Shown here piece after piece: positions 1 to 7,910 of a stretch of 64,000 nucleotides of DNA. The stretch is from Streptomyces abyssomicinicus (GTDB taxonomy: Bacteria > Actinomycetota > Actinomycetes > Streptomycetales > Streptomycetaceae), in assembly GCF_008974245.1 (NCBI RefSeq), contig NZ_BBZI01000012.1:124001-188000 (forward strand), read 5' to 3'. Each line of letters opens with the position of its first letter. Position 1 is the stretch's first letter. The notes beneath the pieces were generated by a model. The model did no database searches and was not told where the DNA came from. It saw only the letters and a program-made list of their open reading frames with translations. Position numbers and translations under genes: made by a program.

Positions 1-67
1 CGCCGGAGCACGGGTGGTACTTGAGGGCCGCCCCCGACCGAGGGCGCCGCCGGGCAAGGAGGGCCGC

Positions 68-1582
68 ATGACCGTACGGCGAGTGATGGGGATCGAGACG
101 GAGTACGGGATCTCCGTCCCCGGCCACCCCAACGCCAATGCCATGCTCACCTCGTCCCAGATCGTCAACGCCTACGCGGCGGCGATGCACCGGGCCCGCC
201 GGGCCCGCTGGGACTTCGAGGAGGAGAACCCGCTGCGGGACGCGCGCGGTTTCGACCTGGCGCGGGAGGTCGCCGACTCCAGCCAGCTCACGGACGAGGA
301 CATCGGCCTCGCCAACGTGATCCTGACCAACGGCGCGCGTCTCTACGTGGACCACGCCCATCCCGAGTACAGCGCCCCCGAGGTCACCAATCCGCGGGAC
401 GCGGTGCTGTGGGACAAGGCGGGCGAGCGGATCATGGCCGAGGCCGCCGAGCGGGCGGCCCAGCTGCCCGGCGCGCAGCCCATCCACCTCTACAAGAACA
501 ACACCGACAACAAGGGCGCCTCCTACGGGACGCACGAGAACTACCTGATGAAGCGGGAGACCGCCTTCTCGGACATCGTGCGCCACCTGACGCCCTTCTT
601 CGTCTCCCGCCAGGTCTTCGCGGGCGCCGGCCGGGTCGGCATCGGCCAGGACGGCAACGAGCACGGCTTCCAGCTGAGCCAGCGGGCGGACTACTTCGAG
701 GTCGAGGTGGGCCTCGAGACGACTCTGAAGCGGCCCATCATCAACACCCGCGACGAGCCCCACGCGGACGCGGAGAAGTACCGCCGCCTGCACGTGATCA
801 TCGGCGACGCGAACCTCTCCGAGATCTCGACCTATCTCAAGCTCGGCACCACCTCCCTGGTGCTCTCCATGATCGAGGACGGTTTCATCGCCGTCGACCT
901 GGCCGTCGACCAGCCGGTGCGCACCCTGCACCAGGTCTCGCACGACCCGACGCTCAAGCGTCTGGTCGTGCTGCGCAGCGGCCGCAAGCTCACCGCGGTG
1001 CAGCTCCAGATGGAGTACTACGAGCTGGCCCGCAAGTACGTCGAGGAGCGCTTCGGGGCCGACGCCGACGACCAGACCAAGGACGTCCTGTCCCGCTGGG
1101 AGGATGTTCTCGGCCGGCTGGAGAGCGACCCGATGAGCCTGGCCGGCGAGCTGGACTGGGTGGCCAAGCGGGAGCTCATGGAGGGCTACCGCCGCCGGGA
1201 CACCCTGGACTGGGACGCCCCCCGGCTCCACCTGGTCGACCTGCAGTACGCCGACGTGCGGCCCGACAAGGGCCTCTACAACCGTCTGGCGGCCCGCGGG
1301 CGGATGAAGCGGCTGCTCGACGAGCAGGACGTCCTCAAGGCCGTCACGCAGCCCCCTGAGGACACCCGGGCCTACTTCCGGGGCAGGTGCCTGGAGCAGT
1401 ACGCGGACGACGTGGCCGCGGCGTCCTGGGACTCGGTGATCTTCGACCTGCCCGGCCGTGACTCTCTGCAACGTGTGCCCACCCTGGAGCCGCTGCGCGG
1501 CACCCGGGCGCACGTCAAGGAGCTCCTCGACCGGTGCCGGACGGCGGAGGAGCTGGTCAAGGTGCTGAGCGGGAACCGCTGA
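68..1582 (+). CDS. dop: Dop, deamidase/depupylase of Pup
   Basis: Deamidates the C-terminal Gln of Pup to Glu and also removes Pup from tagged proteins; cytoplasmic, upstream of the proteasome. The 504-aa protein has the carboxylate-amine ligase fold shared with PafA. The nucleotide/Mg2+ motif GIETEYG is at residues 8-14 (E10), and the catalytic Asp is D95 in LYVDHAHPEY. The stretch after residue 40 (RRARWDFEEENPLRDARG) is the Dop-loop that PafA lacks, which separates the two paralogues. The ATG at 68 is chosen because AAGGAGGG lies 4 nt upstream and the protein then begins MTVRRVMG as in other actinobacterial Dops. A longer frame opens at 14 without a ribosome site. pup follows after 147 bp. 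Confidence 0.96.
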   Translation: MTVRRVMGIETEYGISVPGHPNANAMLTSSQIVNAYAAAMHRARRARWDFEEENPLRDARGFDLAREVADSSQLTDEDIGLANVILTNGARLYVDHAHPEYSAPEVTNPRDAVLWDKAGERIMAEAAERAAQLPGAQPIHLYKNNTDNKGASYGTHENYLMKRETAFSDIVRHLTPFFVSRQVFAGAGRVGIGQDGNEHGFQLSQRADYFEVEVGLETTLKRPIINTRDEPHADAEKYRRLHVIIGDANLSEISTYLKLGTTSLVLSMIEDGFIAVDLAVDQPVRTLHQVSHDPTLKRLVVLRSGRKLTAVQLQMEYYELARKYVEERFGADADDQTKDVLSRWEDVLGRLESDPMSLAGELDWVAKRELMEGYRRRDTLDWDAPRLHLVDLQYADVRPDKGLYNRLAARGRMKRLLDEQDVLKAVTQPPEDTRAYFRGRCLEQYADDVAAASWDSVIFDLPGRDSLQRVPTLEPLRGTRAHVKELLDRCRTAEELVKVLSGNR

Positions 1583-1687
1583 GCGATCTTCCACCCCGGG
1601 ATCGGGGTGGGATTGGTCCCGAAGGGGAATCATCGGGATGGTTTCTCCGTGTGAGGGAACTGTGGGGTCGATGTCGGACCCTGCTAG

Positions 1688-1693
1688 TAGGGT
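1688..1693 (+). promoter_or_regulatory. possible -10 element upstream of pup
   Basis: TAGGGT fits the streptomycete TAGRRT -10 consensus and sits 36 nt before the pup start; no good -35 hexamer is visible. The 11-mer GCTAGTAGGGT around it recurs at 41782-41792, upstream of the histidine kinase gene. Inferred only. Confidence 0.35.
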
Positions 1694-1729
1694 CTGATCA
1701 AGAACGTCGAACCGAGCGGGGTGAGGGTT

Positions 1730-1948
1730 ATGGCGACCAAGGACACCGACGGCGGACAGCAGAAGGCCACGCGGTCGACCGAGGAGGTCGACGAGCAGGC
1801 GCAGGACGCGCAGGCGAGCGAGGACCTGAAGGAACGGCAGGAGGCGCTCAGCGACGACGTCGACTCCGTCCTGGACGAGATCGACGACGTGCTCGAATCC
1901 AACGCCGAGGAATTCGTGCGGTCATTCGTTCAGAAGGGCGGCCAGTAG
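1730..1948 (+). CDS. pup: Pup, prokaryotic ubiquitin-like protein
   Basis: Small protein modifier that PafA conjugates to lysines and that the ARC/Mpa ATPase recognises for delivery to the 20S proteasome. It has 72 residues, the usual size, starting MATKDTDGGQQ. It is rich in Asp/Glu and Gln, with an acidic C-terminal half that becomes helical in complexes (SDDVDSVLDEIDDVLE). The tail ends QKGGQ: the terminal Gln must be deamidated by Dop before ligation, matching dop directly upstream. The ATG at 1730 is preceded by GGGGTGAGG. An in-frame GTG at 1721 would add three residues not seen in the family. A strong hairpin follows the gene. Confidence 0.97.
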   Translation: MATKDTDGGQQKATRSTEEVDEQAQDAQASEDLKERQEALSDDVDSVLDEIDDVLESNAEEFVRSFVQKGGQ

Positions 1949-1983
1949 GCCCTGCGGGCCTTCGAAGCGAAGGCACAGAGCCG

Positions 1984-2017
1984 AGCACGGGGGCTGCCCT
2001 CGGGCAGCCCCCGTGCT
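1984..2017 (+). terminator. hairpin terminator between pup and prcB
   Basis: A perfect inverted repeat with 16-bp arms (1984-1999 and 2002-2017; arm core GCACGGGGGCTGCCC) and almost no loop. It has no U-tract, which is common in high-GC actinobacteria. It lies inside the proteasome gene run, so it may limit read-through from pup into prcB/prcA. Confidence 0.7.
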
Positions 2018-2147
2018 TCGGCATATGAAGGTGGATCATGGCCGAGGTGCGGGTAGGGTCCGTGACATAACTGTGCTTCAGCTTGCTTCAGCCGCGCGGC
2101 GTCGACGCGGACGCAGCGCGGAAGCCGTGTTCTTCGGAAGGAAATGC

Positions 2148-2996
2148 GTGGAAGCCAACACTCGTGACACCGGGCGACTGCCGGCCGCCTTCCTGACCCC
2201 GGGATCCTCCTCGTTCATGGACTTCCTGGCCGGACACCAGCCGGACATGCTGCCCGGCAACCGGCAGCTGCCGCCCACGCAGGGCGTCGTCGAGGCCCCG
2301 CACGGCACCACCATCGTGGCGGTGACGTTCCCGGGCGGCGTGGTCCTGGCCGGTGACCGGCGGGCCACCATGGGCAACGTGATCGCCCAGCGCGACATCG
2401 AGAAGGTGTTCCCGGCCGACGACTACTCCGCGGTGGGCATCGCGGGCACCGCCGGTCTGGCCGTGGAGATGGTGAAGCTGTTCCAGCTGGAGCTGGAGCA
2501 CTTCGAGAAGGTCGAGGGCGCCCAGCTGTCCCTCGAGGGCAAGGCCAACCGGCTGTCGACGATGATCCGCTCCAACCTCGGCATGGCCATGCAGGGCCTG
2601 GCCGTGGTGCCGCTGTTCGCGGGGTACGACCTCGACCGCCGCAAGGGCCGCATCTTCTCCTACGACGTCACGGGCGGCCGCTCCGACGAGCAGGCGGGCT
2701 TCGCGGCCACGGGCTCCGGCTCGCTGTTCGCGCGCGGCTCGATGAAGAAGCTCTACCGCGAGGACCTGACGGAGGAGCAGGCCACCACCCTGGTCGTCCA
2801 GGCCCTGTACGACGCGGCCGACGACGACTCGGCGACGGGCGGCCCGGACATGGCCCGCCGGATCTTCCCGATCGTCACCGTGATCACCGAGGACGGGTTC
2901 CGCCGGCTGACGGAGGAGGAGTCGTCGGGGATCGCCCGCGCGGTCCTCGACCGCCGGCTCCAGGAGCCCGACGGTCCGCGTGCGGCGCTCCTCTGA
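2148..2996 (+). CDS. prcB: PrcB, 20S proteasome beta subunit
   Basis: Proteolytic subunit of the 20S core, forming the two inner heptameric rings and degrading pupylated substrates. The 282-aa precursor has a 53-residue propeptide removed at G53-T54; Thr54 (HGTTIVAV) is the N-terminal nucleophile of the mature chain. Other family signatures are GVVLAGDRRAT and GIAGTAG. The GTG at 2148 is chosen because GGAAGGAAA lies just upstream and the product then begins VEANTR, like S. coelicolor PrcB. The frame is open for 45 codons further upstream but has no ribosome site there. prcA follows after 91 bp. Confidence 0.96.
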   Translation: MEANTRDTGRLPAAFLTPGSSSFMDFLAGHQPDMLPGNRQLPPTQGVVEAPHGTTIVAVTFPGGVVLAGDRRATMGNVIAQRDIEKVFPADDYSAVGIAGTAGLAVEMVKLFQLELEHFEKVEGAQLSLEGKANRLSTMIRSNLGMAMQGLAVVPLFAGYDLDRRKGRIFSYDVTGGRSDEQAGFAATGSGSLFARGSMKKLYREDLTEEQATTLVVQALYDAADDDSATGGPDMARRIFPIVTVITEDGFRRLTEEESSGIARAVLDRRLQEPDGPRAALL

Positions 2997-3087
2997 CGGC
3001 GCGTCGCGACCTCGTGGACCCGCGAGGACGATCCCTGTGACCTCTTCAGACCCTTCGACGGAATCGACGGAAAGGGACGGATAACCG

Positions 3088-3867
3088 GTGTCGACGCCGT
3101 TCTATGTCTCACCCCAGCAGGCGATGGCGGACCGGGCGGAATACGCCCGCAAGGGCATCGCGCGCGGCCGCAGTCTGGTCGTGCTGCAGTACGCCGACGG
3201 CATCGTCTTCGTCGGTGAGAACCCGTCCCGCGCGCTGCACAAGTTCAGCGAGATCTACGACCGCATCGGCTTCGCCGCGGCGGGCAAGTACAACGAGTAC
3301 GAGAACCTGCGCATCGGCGGCGTCCGCTACGCGGACCTGCGCGGCTACACCTACGACCGGGGCGACGTGACCGCGCGCGGCCTGGCCAACGTGTACGCGC
3401 AGACGCTGGGCACCATCTTCTCCAGCGCGGGGGAGAAGCCCTACGAGGTCGAGCTGGTGGTCGCCGAGGTCGGGGAGACCCCCGAGGGCGACCAGATCTA
3501 CCGGCTGCCGCACGACGGCTCCATCGTCGACGAGCACGGCTCGGTCGCGGTCGGCGGCAACGCCGAGCAGATCAGCTCCTACCTGGACCAGCGCCACCGG
3601 GAGGGCATGACCCTCGCCGAGGCGCTCAAGCTGGCCGTGCAGGCGCTCTCCCGGGACACCAGTGGCAGCGAGCGGGAGATCCCCGCGGAGCGCCTGGAGG
3701 TGGCCGTGCTGGACCGCACCCGGCCGCAGCGGCGGAAGTTCCGCCGGATCACCGGGCCGCGCCTGGAGCGTCTCCTCACCGCGGCCGGCGAGGGCGGCGT
3801 GACGGCCTCCGACGCCAAGAAGCCGGACGACGGGCCGGACGCGGAACCGGACTCCTCCGACAGCTGA
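3088..3867 (+). CDS. prcA: PrcA, 20S proteasome alpha subunit
   Basis: Structural subunit of the two outer heptameric rings of the 20S proteasome; its N-terminus gates entry and its surface docks the activating ATPase. The 259-aa protein begins STPFYVSPQQAMADRAEYARKGIARGRS, the typical actinobacterial alpha N-terminus, and has no N-terminal Thr nucleophile. The C-terminal tail is a disordered, acidic, Lys/Asp-rich extension (KKPDDGPDAEPDSSDS). GTG start at 3088 with an AAAGGGACGG ribosome site. It is cotranscribed with prcB and ends facing the convergent LacI gene. Confidence 0.96.
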   Translation: MSTPFYVSPQQAMADRAEYARKGIARGRSLVVLQYADGIVFVGENPSRALHKFSEIYDRIGFAAAGKYNEYENLRIGGVRYADLRGYTYDRGDVTARGLANVYAQTLGTIFSSAGEKPYEVELVVAEVGETPEGDQIYRLPHDGSIVDEHGSVAVGGNAEQISSYLDQRHREGMTLAEALKLAVQALSRDTSGSEREIPAERLEVAVLDRTRPQRRKFRRITGPRLERLLTAAGEGGVTASDAKKPDDGPDAEPDSSDS

Positions 3868-4019
3868 CAAGCCCCGGGGCCGCGGGGCGCGGCGGGTTCC
3901 CGCCCCGCCCCGCGCCTGTGCCGCGTGCGTACGGTTCGCCGTGCTCACGCGGCACAGTCGTGTCCGGGCACGGCCGTCCGGGCCCCGGCCGGGAAGGGCG
4001 GGCCGGCAGCGGTGGTGGG

Positions 4020-5042
4020 TCAGGCCCGGGGCGGGGGAGCGGTGGAGCCCCGGACCACCAGCTCGACCGGGATGTCACGGGTGACCGGGGCGCGGCCGTC
4101 GATCACCGCCAGCAGCGCCTCCATGCCGCGCTCGCCGGTCAGCTCCGCGTCCAGGCGGACGGTGGTGAGCTCCGGCTCCAGCGCCTTCGCGAGGACCTGG
4201 TCGTCGACGCCGGTGACCGAGATGTCCCGAGGGACCCGCAGCCCCAGCCGGCGGGCCGCCTTGTAGGCGCCCACGGCCAGCATGTCGTCGTCGCAGACCA
4301 CCGCGGTCGGCCGGGGGCCCGGCACGGACAGGGCCGCCTCCACGGCGGCGCGTCCGCCGTCCGCCGTCACCGGCGAGGCGGCCGTGACCAGCGTGCCGTC
4401 CGGCACCCGCGCCAGCCGGGCCTCCAGCGCCCGGGCCCGCTGCTCGAAGGTCCACGAGGGCACGTCGGCCCGCAGGTGGAGGAACCGGCGGTGGCCCAGG
4501 CCCAGCAGGTGGCCGACGGCCTGGCGGACGCCGTCGGCGATGTCCAGGTTGACGGTGGCGGCGGCGCCCGGCGAGGCGTTGGGCTCGCTGTCCAGCATCA
4601 CCAGCGGCAGACGGTCGCCGCGCAGCACGGTCAGCGCCCGGGCCGCCATCGACGACGCCAGCACGCCGTCCAGCGCGGCCGGGGCCGAGGCGAACGGGTC
4701 GCGCGCCGGGCCGACACCGGCGGGGGAGGGGTAGAGCACGATCGAGAAGCCGTGGGCCGCGGCCACCCGCGCCGCGCCGGTGTGCACCCCGGCGAAGAAG
4801 TGCGTGGTCAGTGAGGGGACCACCAGCAGCACCGTCCGGGTGCGGCCGGTGCGCAGGTTCCGGGCCGCGAGGTTGGGCCGGTAGCCCAGGCTGCGCGCGG
4901 CCTCCCTGACCCGTTCCGCGGTGGGGGCCGAGATGCGGCCCTGCCATTTGCCGCCCATGACGAGGGAGACGGAGGCCTGCGAGACACCGGCCTCGCGGGC
5001 CACGTCCCGGCTGGTGGGGCGGGTCTTGCCTGATGAGGGCAT
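4020..5042 (-). CDS. LacI-family transcriptional regulator
   Basis: DNA-binding repressor of 340 aa. The N-terminal LacI helix-turn-helix (TSRDVAREAGVSQASVSLVM, about residues 10-29) and hinge helix (RVREAARSLGYRPNLAARNL) are followed by a periplasmic-binding-protein-like effector domain (TVLLVVPSLTTHFFAGV onward). It is divergent from the MFS gene at 5128, with an 85-bp shared region holding a near-perfect palindrome at 5086-5111, so it probably controls that transporter and itself. The ligand is unknown. This regulator/exporter pair sits inside the proteasome cluster without an obvious functional link. Confidence 0.9.
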   Translation of the reverse strand: MPSSGKTRPTSRDVAREAGVSQASVSLVMGGKWQGRISAPTAERVREAARSLGYRPNLAARNLRTGRTRTVLLVVPSLTTHFFAGVHTGAARVAAAHGFSIVLYPSPAGVGPARDPFASAPAALDGVLASSMAARALTVLRGDRLPLVMLDSEPNASPGAAATVNLDIADGVRQAVGHLLGLGHRRFLHLRADVPSWTFEQRARALEARLARVPDGTLVTAASPVTADGGRAAVEAALSVPGPRPTAVVCDDDMLAVGAYKAARRLGLRVPRDISVTGVDDQVLAKALEPELTTVRLDAELTGERGMEALLAVIDGRAPVTRDIPVELVVRGSTAPPPRA

Positions 5043-5085
5043 CGTCGGCGCGCTCTCCGTCTGGACTGAGGGTCAGCGAACATGC

Positions 5086-5111
5086 TACGTATGACGTTCA
5101 CGTTATACGTA
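5086..5111. promoter_or_regulatory. operator-like palindrome of the LacI regulator
   Basis: A 26-bp dyad with 11 of 13 matched pairs. The arms are TACGTAT (5086-5092) and ATACGTA (5105-5111), with ACGT cores inside. It lies between the divergent LacI and MFS genes and ends 3 nt before the MFS ribosome site, so bound repressor would block transcription of the transporter. LacI-family operators are usually such palindromes; assignment to this regulator is by position. Confidence 0.7.
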
Positions 5112-5127
5112 AAACGGAGGGCGCTGC

Positions 5128-6390
5128 ATGTTCTCGCGGTACCTGGAGATCCTCAAGGCCCGGCATGCCGCTCGTCTTCTGACGGGGACGCTCGTGGGCC
5201 GGCTGCCCAACGCCACCTCGGCCATCGCCATCGTGCTGTTCGTCAGAGCCGAGGGCGGCTCCTACAGCCTGGCCGGTGTGCTGGCCGCGGTGTACGGCGT
5301 CGCCAACGCCGTCGGCCAGCCCGTGCTGGGCCGGCTGGTCGACCTGCACGGCCAGCCGCGCGTGCAGCTGCCCGCCGCCGTGCTGGCCGCGGCCGCCATG
5401 GCCGTCTTCGCCCTCACCGGCATCGACCCGCTGCCCGTCGCCTGCCTGGCCACCGCGGCCGCCGGCCTGTTCACCCCGCCGCTGGAGGGCGGCCTGCGCG
5501 CGCTGTGGCCGTCGGTGCTGCGGCGCGAGGACCAGATTCACACCGCCTACGCCATGGACGCGGTGGCCCAGGAGGTCATGTTCACCGTCGGCCCGCTGCT
5601 GGTGTCGCTCTTCGTCGCCGTCTGGTCGCCGACGGCGGCCCTGCTGGCGCTCAACGCGATCGGGGTCCTCGGCGCCCTCTCGGTGGCCGTCTCGCCGCCG
5701 GCGAAGGCCTGGCGGTCCGCGCCCCGCGAGGCGCACTGGCTGGGCGCGCTGCGCTCCGGCGGCCTGCTGGTCCTGCTGGGCGCGCTGTTCTTCGTCGGCA
5801 TAGCCCTCGGCTCCATCACCGTCGCGGCGACCGCCTACGCCGACGGCACCGGCGGCGGCGACTCCGTGTACGCCGCCCTGCTCGCCGCCCTGGGGTTCGG
5901 CGCCCTGATCGGCGGCGGGGTGTACGGGGCCCGCGAATGGGCCGGGCCGCCCGAGCGGCGCCTGAAGGCGCTGGTCGCCCTGCTGGCGCTCGGCTACGCC
6001 CCGCTGGTCACCATGCCCGGTCCCGCGCCGATGACCCTGCTGGCCGCGCTGGCGGGCGTCTTCCTGGCACCCACCATCGCCTGCGCCTTCGTCCTGGTGG
6101 ACCGCCACGCCCCGCGCGGCACGGTCACCGAGGCGTTCTCCTGGCTGGTGACCACCTTCACCGTCGGCTCCTCGGTGGGCACCGGCGTCACCGGGCCGGT
6201 CCTCGAACTGCTCGGGCCCCGCGCCGGTTTCGCCGTCCCGGCCGCCGCCGGGACGGTGTCGCTGCTCGTGCTGCTCGCCTCCGGGGGAGTCCTGGCCGCC
6301 CCCCGAAATCTCGGCAGAGTCGCCGCCGGATCGGAAAATGATCCGAATCGGGCCGTCGAACCCCGTTTCAGCTCGGGTGATCGGGCGTAA
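5128..6390 (+). CDS. MFS transporter (probable exporter)
   Basis: Integral membrane protein of 420 aa with about 12 hydrophobic segments, an MFS-type loop after segment 2 (QPVLGRLVDLHGQPR, around residues 65-80) and a second half starting near residue 210. Resembles 12-segment drug/sugar efflux MFS proteins; substrate unknown. ATG at 5128 with GGAGG (5116-5120) 7 nt upstream. Divergent from the LacI regulator and probably repressed by it through the 5086-5111 palindrome. It ends 9 bp before the pafA start, so transcription through it could feed into pafA. Confidence 0.88.
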   Translation: MFSRYLEILKARHAARLLTGTLVGRLPNATSAIAIVLFVRAEGGSYSLAGVLAAVYGVANAVGQPVLGRLVDLHGQPRVQLPAAVLAAAAMAVFALTGIDPLPVACLATAAAGLFTPPLEGGLRALWPSVLRREDQIHTAYAMDAVAQEVMFTVGPLLVSLFVAVWSPTAALLALNAIGVLGALSVAVSPPAKAWRSAPREAHWLGALRSGGLLVLLGALFFVGIALGSITVAATAYADGTGGGDSVYAALLAALGFGALIGGGVYGAREWAGPPERRLKALVALLALGYAPLVTMPGPAPMTLLAALAGVFLAPTIACAFVLVDRHAPRGTVTEAFSWLVTTFTVGSSVGTGVTGPVLELLGPRAGFAVPAAAGTVSLLVLLASGGVLAAPRNLGRVAAGSENDPNRAVEPRFSSGDRA

Positions 6391-6399
6391 TGTTCAGAC

Positions 6400-7761
6400 A
6401 TGGACCGCCGCATTTTCGGGCTGGAGAACGAGTACGGCGTCACGTGCACGTTCAGGGGACAGCGCCGTCTGTCGCCTGACGAGGTGGCGCGGTACCTCTT
6501 CCGGCGTGTCGTGTCATGGGGCCGCAGCAGCAACGTGTTTCTGCGAAACGGCGCCCGCCTCTATCTCGACGTGGGTTCGCATCCGGAATACGCCACACCC
6601 GAATGCGACAACGTGACGGAGCTCGTCACCCACGACAAGGCCGGCGAGCGCATTCTCGAAGGACTTCTCGTCGACGCGGAACGCCGCCTGCACGAGGAGG
6701 GAATCGCGGGCGACGTCTATCTCTTCAAGAACAACACCGACTCGGCGGGGAACTCGTACGGCTGCCACGAGAACTACCTGGTGGCCCGGCACGGCGAGTT
6801 CTCCCGGCTGGCCGACATCCTCATCCCGTTCCTCGTCACCCGGCAGCTGCTGTGCGGGGCGGGCAAGGTCCTCCAGACCCCGCGCGGCGCGGTGTACTGC
6901 GTCAGCCAGCGGGCCGAGCACATCTGGGAGGGCGTCTCCTCGGCGACCACCCGCTCGAGACCCATCATCAACACCCGCGACGAGCCGCACGCGGACGCCG
7001 AGCGCTACCGCCGGCTCCACGTGATCGTCGGCGACTCCAACATGTCGGAGACGACCATGCTGCTCAAGGTCGGGGCCACCGACCTGGTGCTGCGCATGAT
7101 CGAGGCCGGCACGGTGATGCGCGACCTCACCCTGGAGAACCCCATCCGGGCCATCCGCGAGGTCAGCCACGACATCACCGGGCGCCGCAAGGTACGCCTG
7201 GCCAGCGGCCGGGAGGCGTCGGCGCTGGAGGTCCAGCGCGAGTACTACGAGAAGGCCTGCGAGTTCGTCGACCGGCGCGGCATCCGCACCGGCGTCGTCG
7301 AGCAGGTCCTGGAGCTGTGGGGCCGCACCCTGGACGCGATCGAGGAGGAGGACCTGGACCGGGTCGCCACCGAGATCGACTGGGTGATCAAGTACAAGCT
7401 GCTGGAGCGCTACCGCGCCAAGCACAACATGACCATGTCGAACCCGCGGGTCGCCCAGATAGACCTCGCCTACCACGACATCCACCGCCGCCGCGGCCTC
7501 TACTACCTGCTGGAGCGCAGCGGCCAGGCCAAGCGGATCTGCAACGACGTCAAGATCTTCGAGGGCAAGTCGGTGCCGCCGCAGACCACGCGGGCCCGGC
7601 TGCGCGGAGACTTCATCAAGCGGGCGCAGGAGCAGCGCCGCGACTTCACGGTCGACTGGGTCCACCTGAAGCTCAACGACCAGGCCCAGCGCACGGTCCT
7701 GTGCAAGGACCCGTTCCGTTCGGTCGACGACCGGGTGGAGAAGCTCATCGCCGGCATGTAG
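6400..7761 (+). CDS. pafA: PafA, Pup-protein ligase
   Basis: ATP-dependent ligase joining the C-terminal Glu of Pup to substrate lysines. The 453-aa protein begins MDRRIFGLENEYGVTC; E9 in GLENEYG binds Mg-ATP and D57 in LYLDVGSHPEYATPE is the catalytic Asp equivalent. It lacks the Dop-loop seen in its paralogue at 68-1582. Shared motifs are NNTDSAGNSYGCHENYL and INTRDEPHADAERYRRLH. ATG at 6400, directly after the MFS gene. A stable hairpin at 7791-7830 ends the unit. Confidence 0.96.
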   Translation: MDRRIFGLENEYGVTCTFRGQRRLSPDEVARYLFRRVVSWGRSSNVFLRNGARLYLDVGSHPEYATPECDNVTELVTHDKAGERILEGLLVDAERRLHEEGIAGDVYLFKNNTDSAGNSYGCHENYLVARHGEFSRLADILIPFLVTRQLLCGAGKVLQTPRGAVYCVSQRAEHIWEGVSSATTRSRPIINTRDEPHADAERYRRLHVIVGDSNMSETTMLLKVGATDLVLRMIEAGTVMRDLTLENPIRAIREVSHDITGRRKVRLASGREASALEVQREYYEKACEFVDRRGIRTGVVEQVLELWGRTLDAIEEEDLDRVATEIDWVIKYKLLERYRAKHNMTMSNPRVAQIDLAYHDIHRRRGLYYLLERSGQAKRICNDVKIFEGKSVPPQTTRARLRGDFIKRAQEQRRDFTVDWVHLKLNDQAQRTVLCKDPFRSVDDRVEKLIAGM

Positions 7762-7790
7762 CCGGCGCGGGGCGGCGCGCCGACGGCGCC

Positions 7791-7830
7791 GCGCGCGGGG
7801 GTCCGGAGCCGATCCGGGCCCCCGTCGCGC
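7791..7830 (+). terminator. terminator hairpin after pafA
   Basis: Long inverted repeat about 30 bp beyond the pafA stop: arms 7791-7807 and 7813-7830 pair GCGCG, GGGGG and CCGGA blocks with their complements, with a 5-nt loop and one bulge. No U-tract. It separates pafA from the FKBP lipoprotein gene. Confidence 0.65.
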
Positions 7831-7910
7831 TTGTCGGGGGCGGCGGGGCGGGAAAGCCGTAGAGTGACGCGGGACGCCCACTCGAAGATCGACCGATAGA
7901 GGCCCCCATC

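Noticed and set aside
4020..6390. LacI/MFS pair as a mobile insertion in the proteasome cluster
   Set aside because: No inverted repeats, integrase or composition change at the borders, and the same arrangement is, as far as I recall, normal for Streptomyces.
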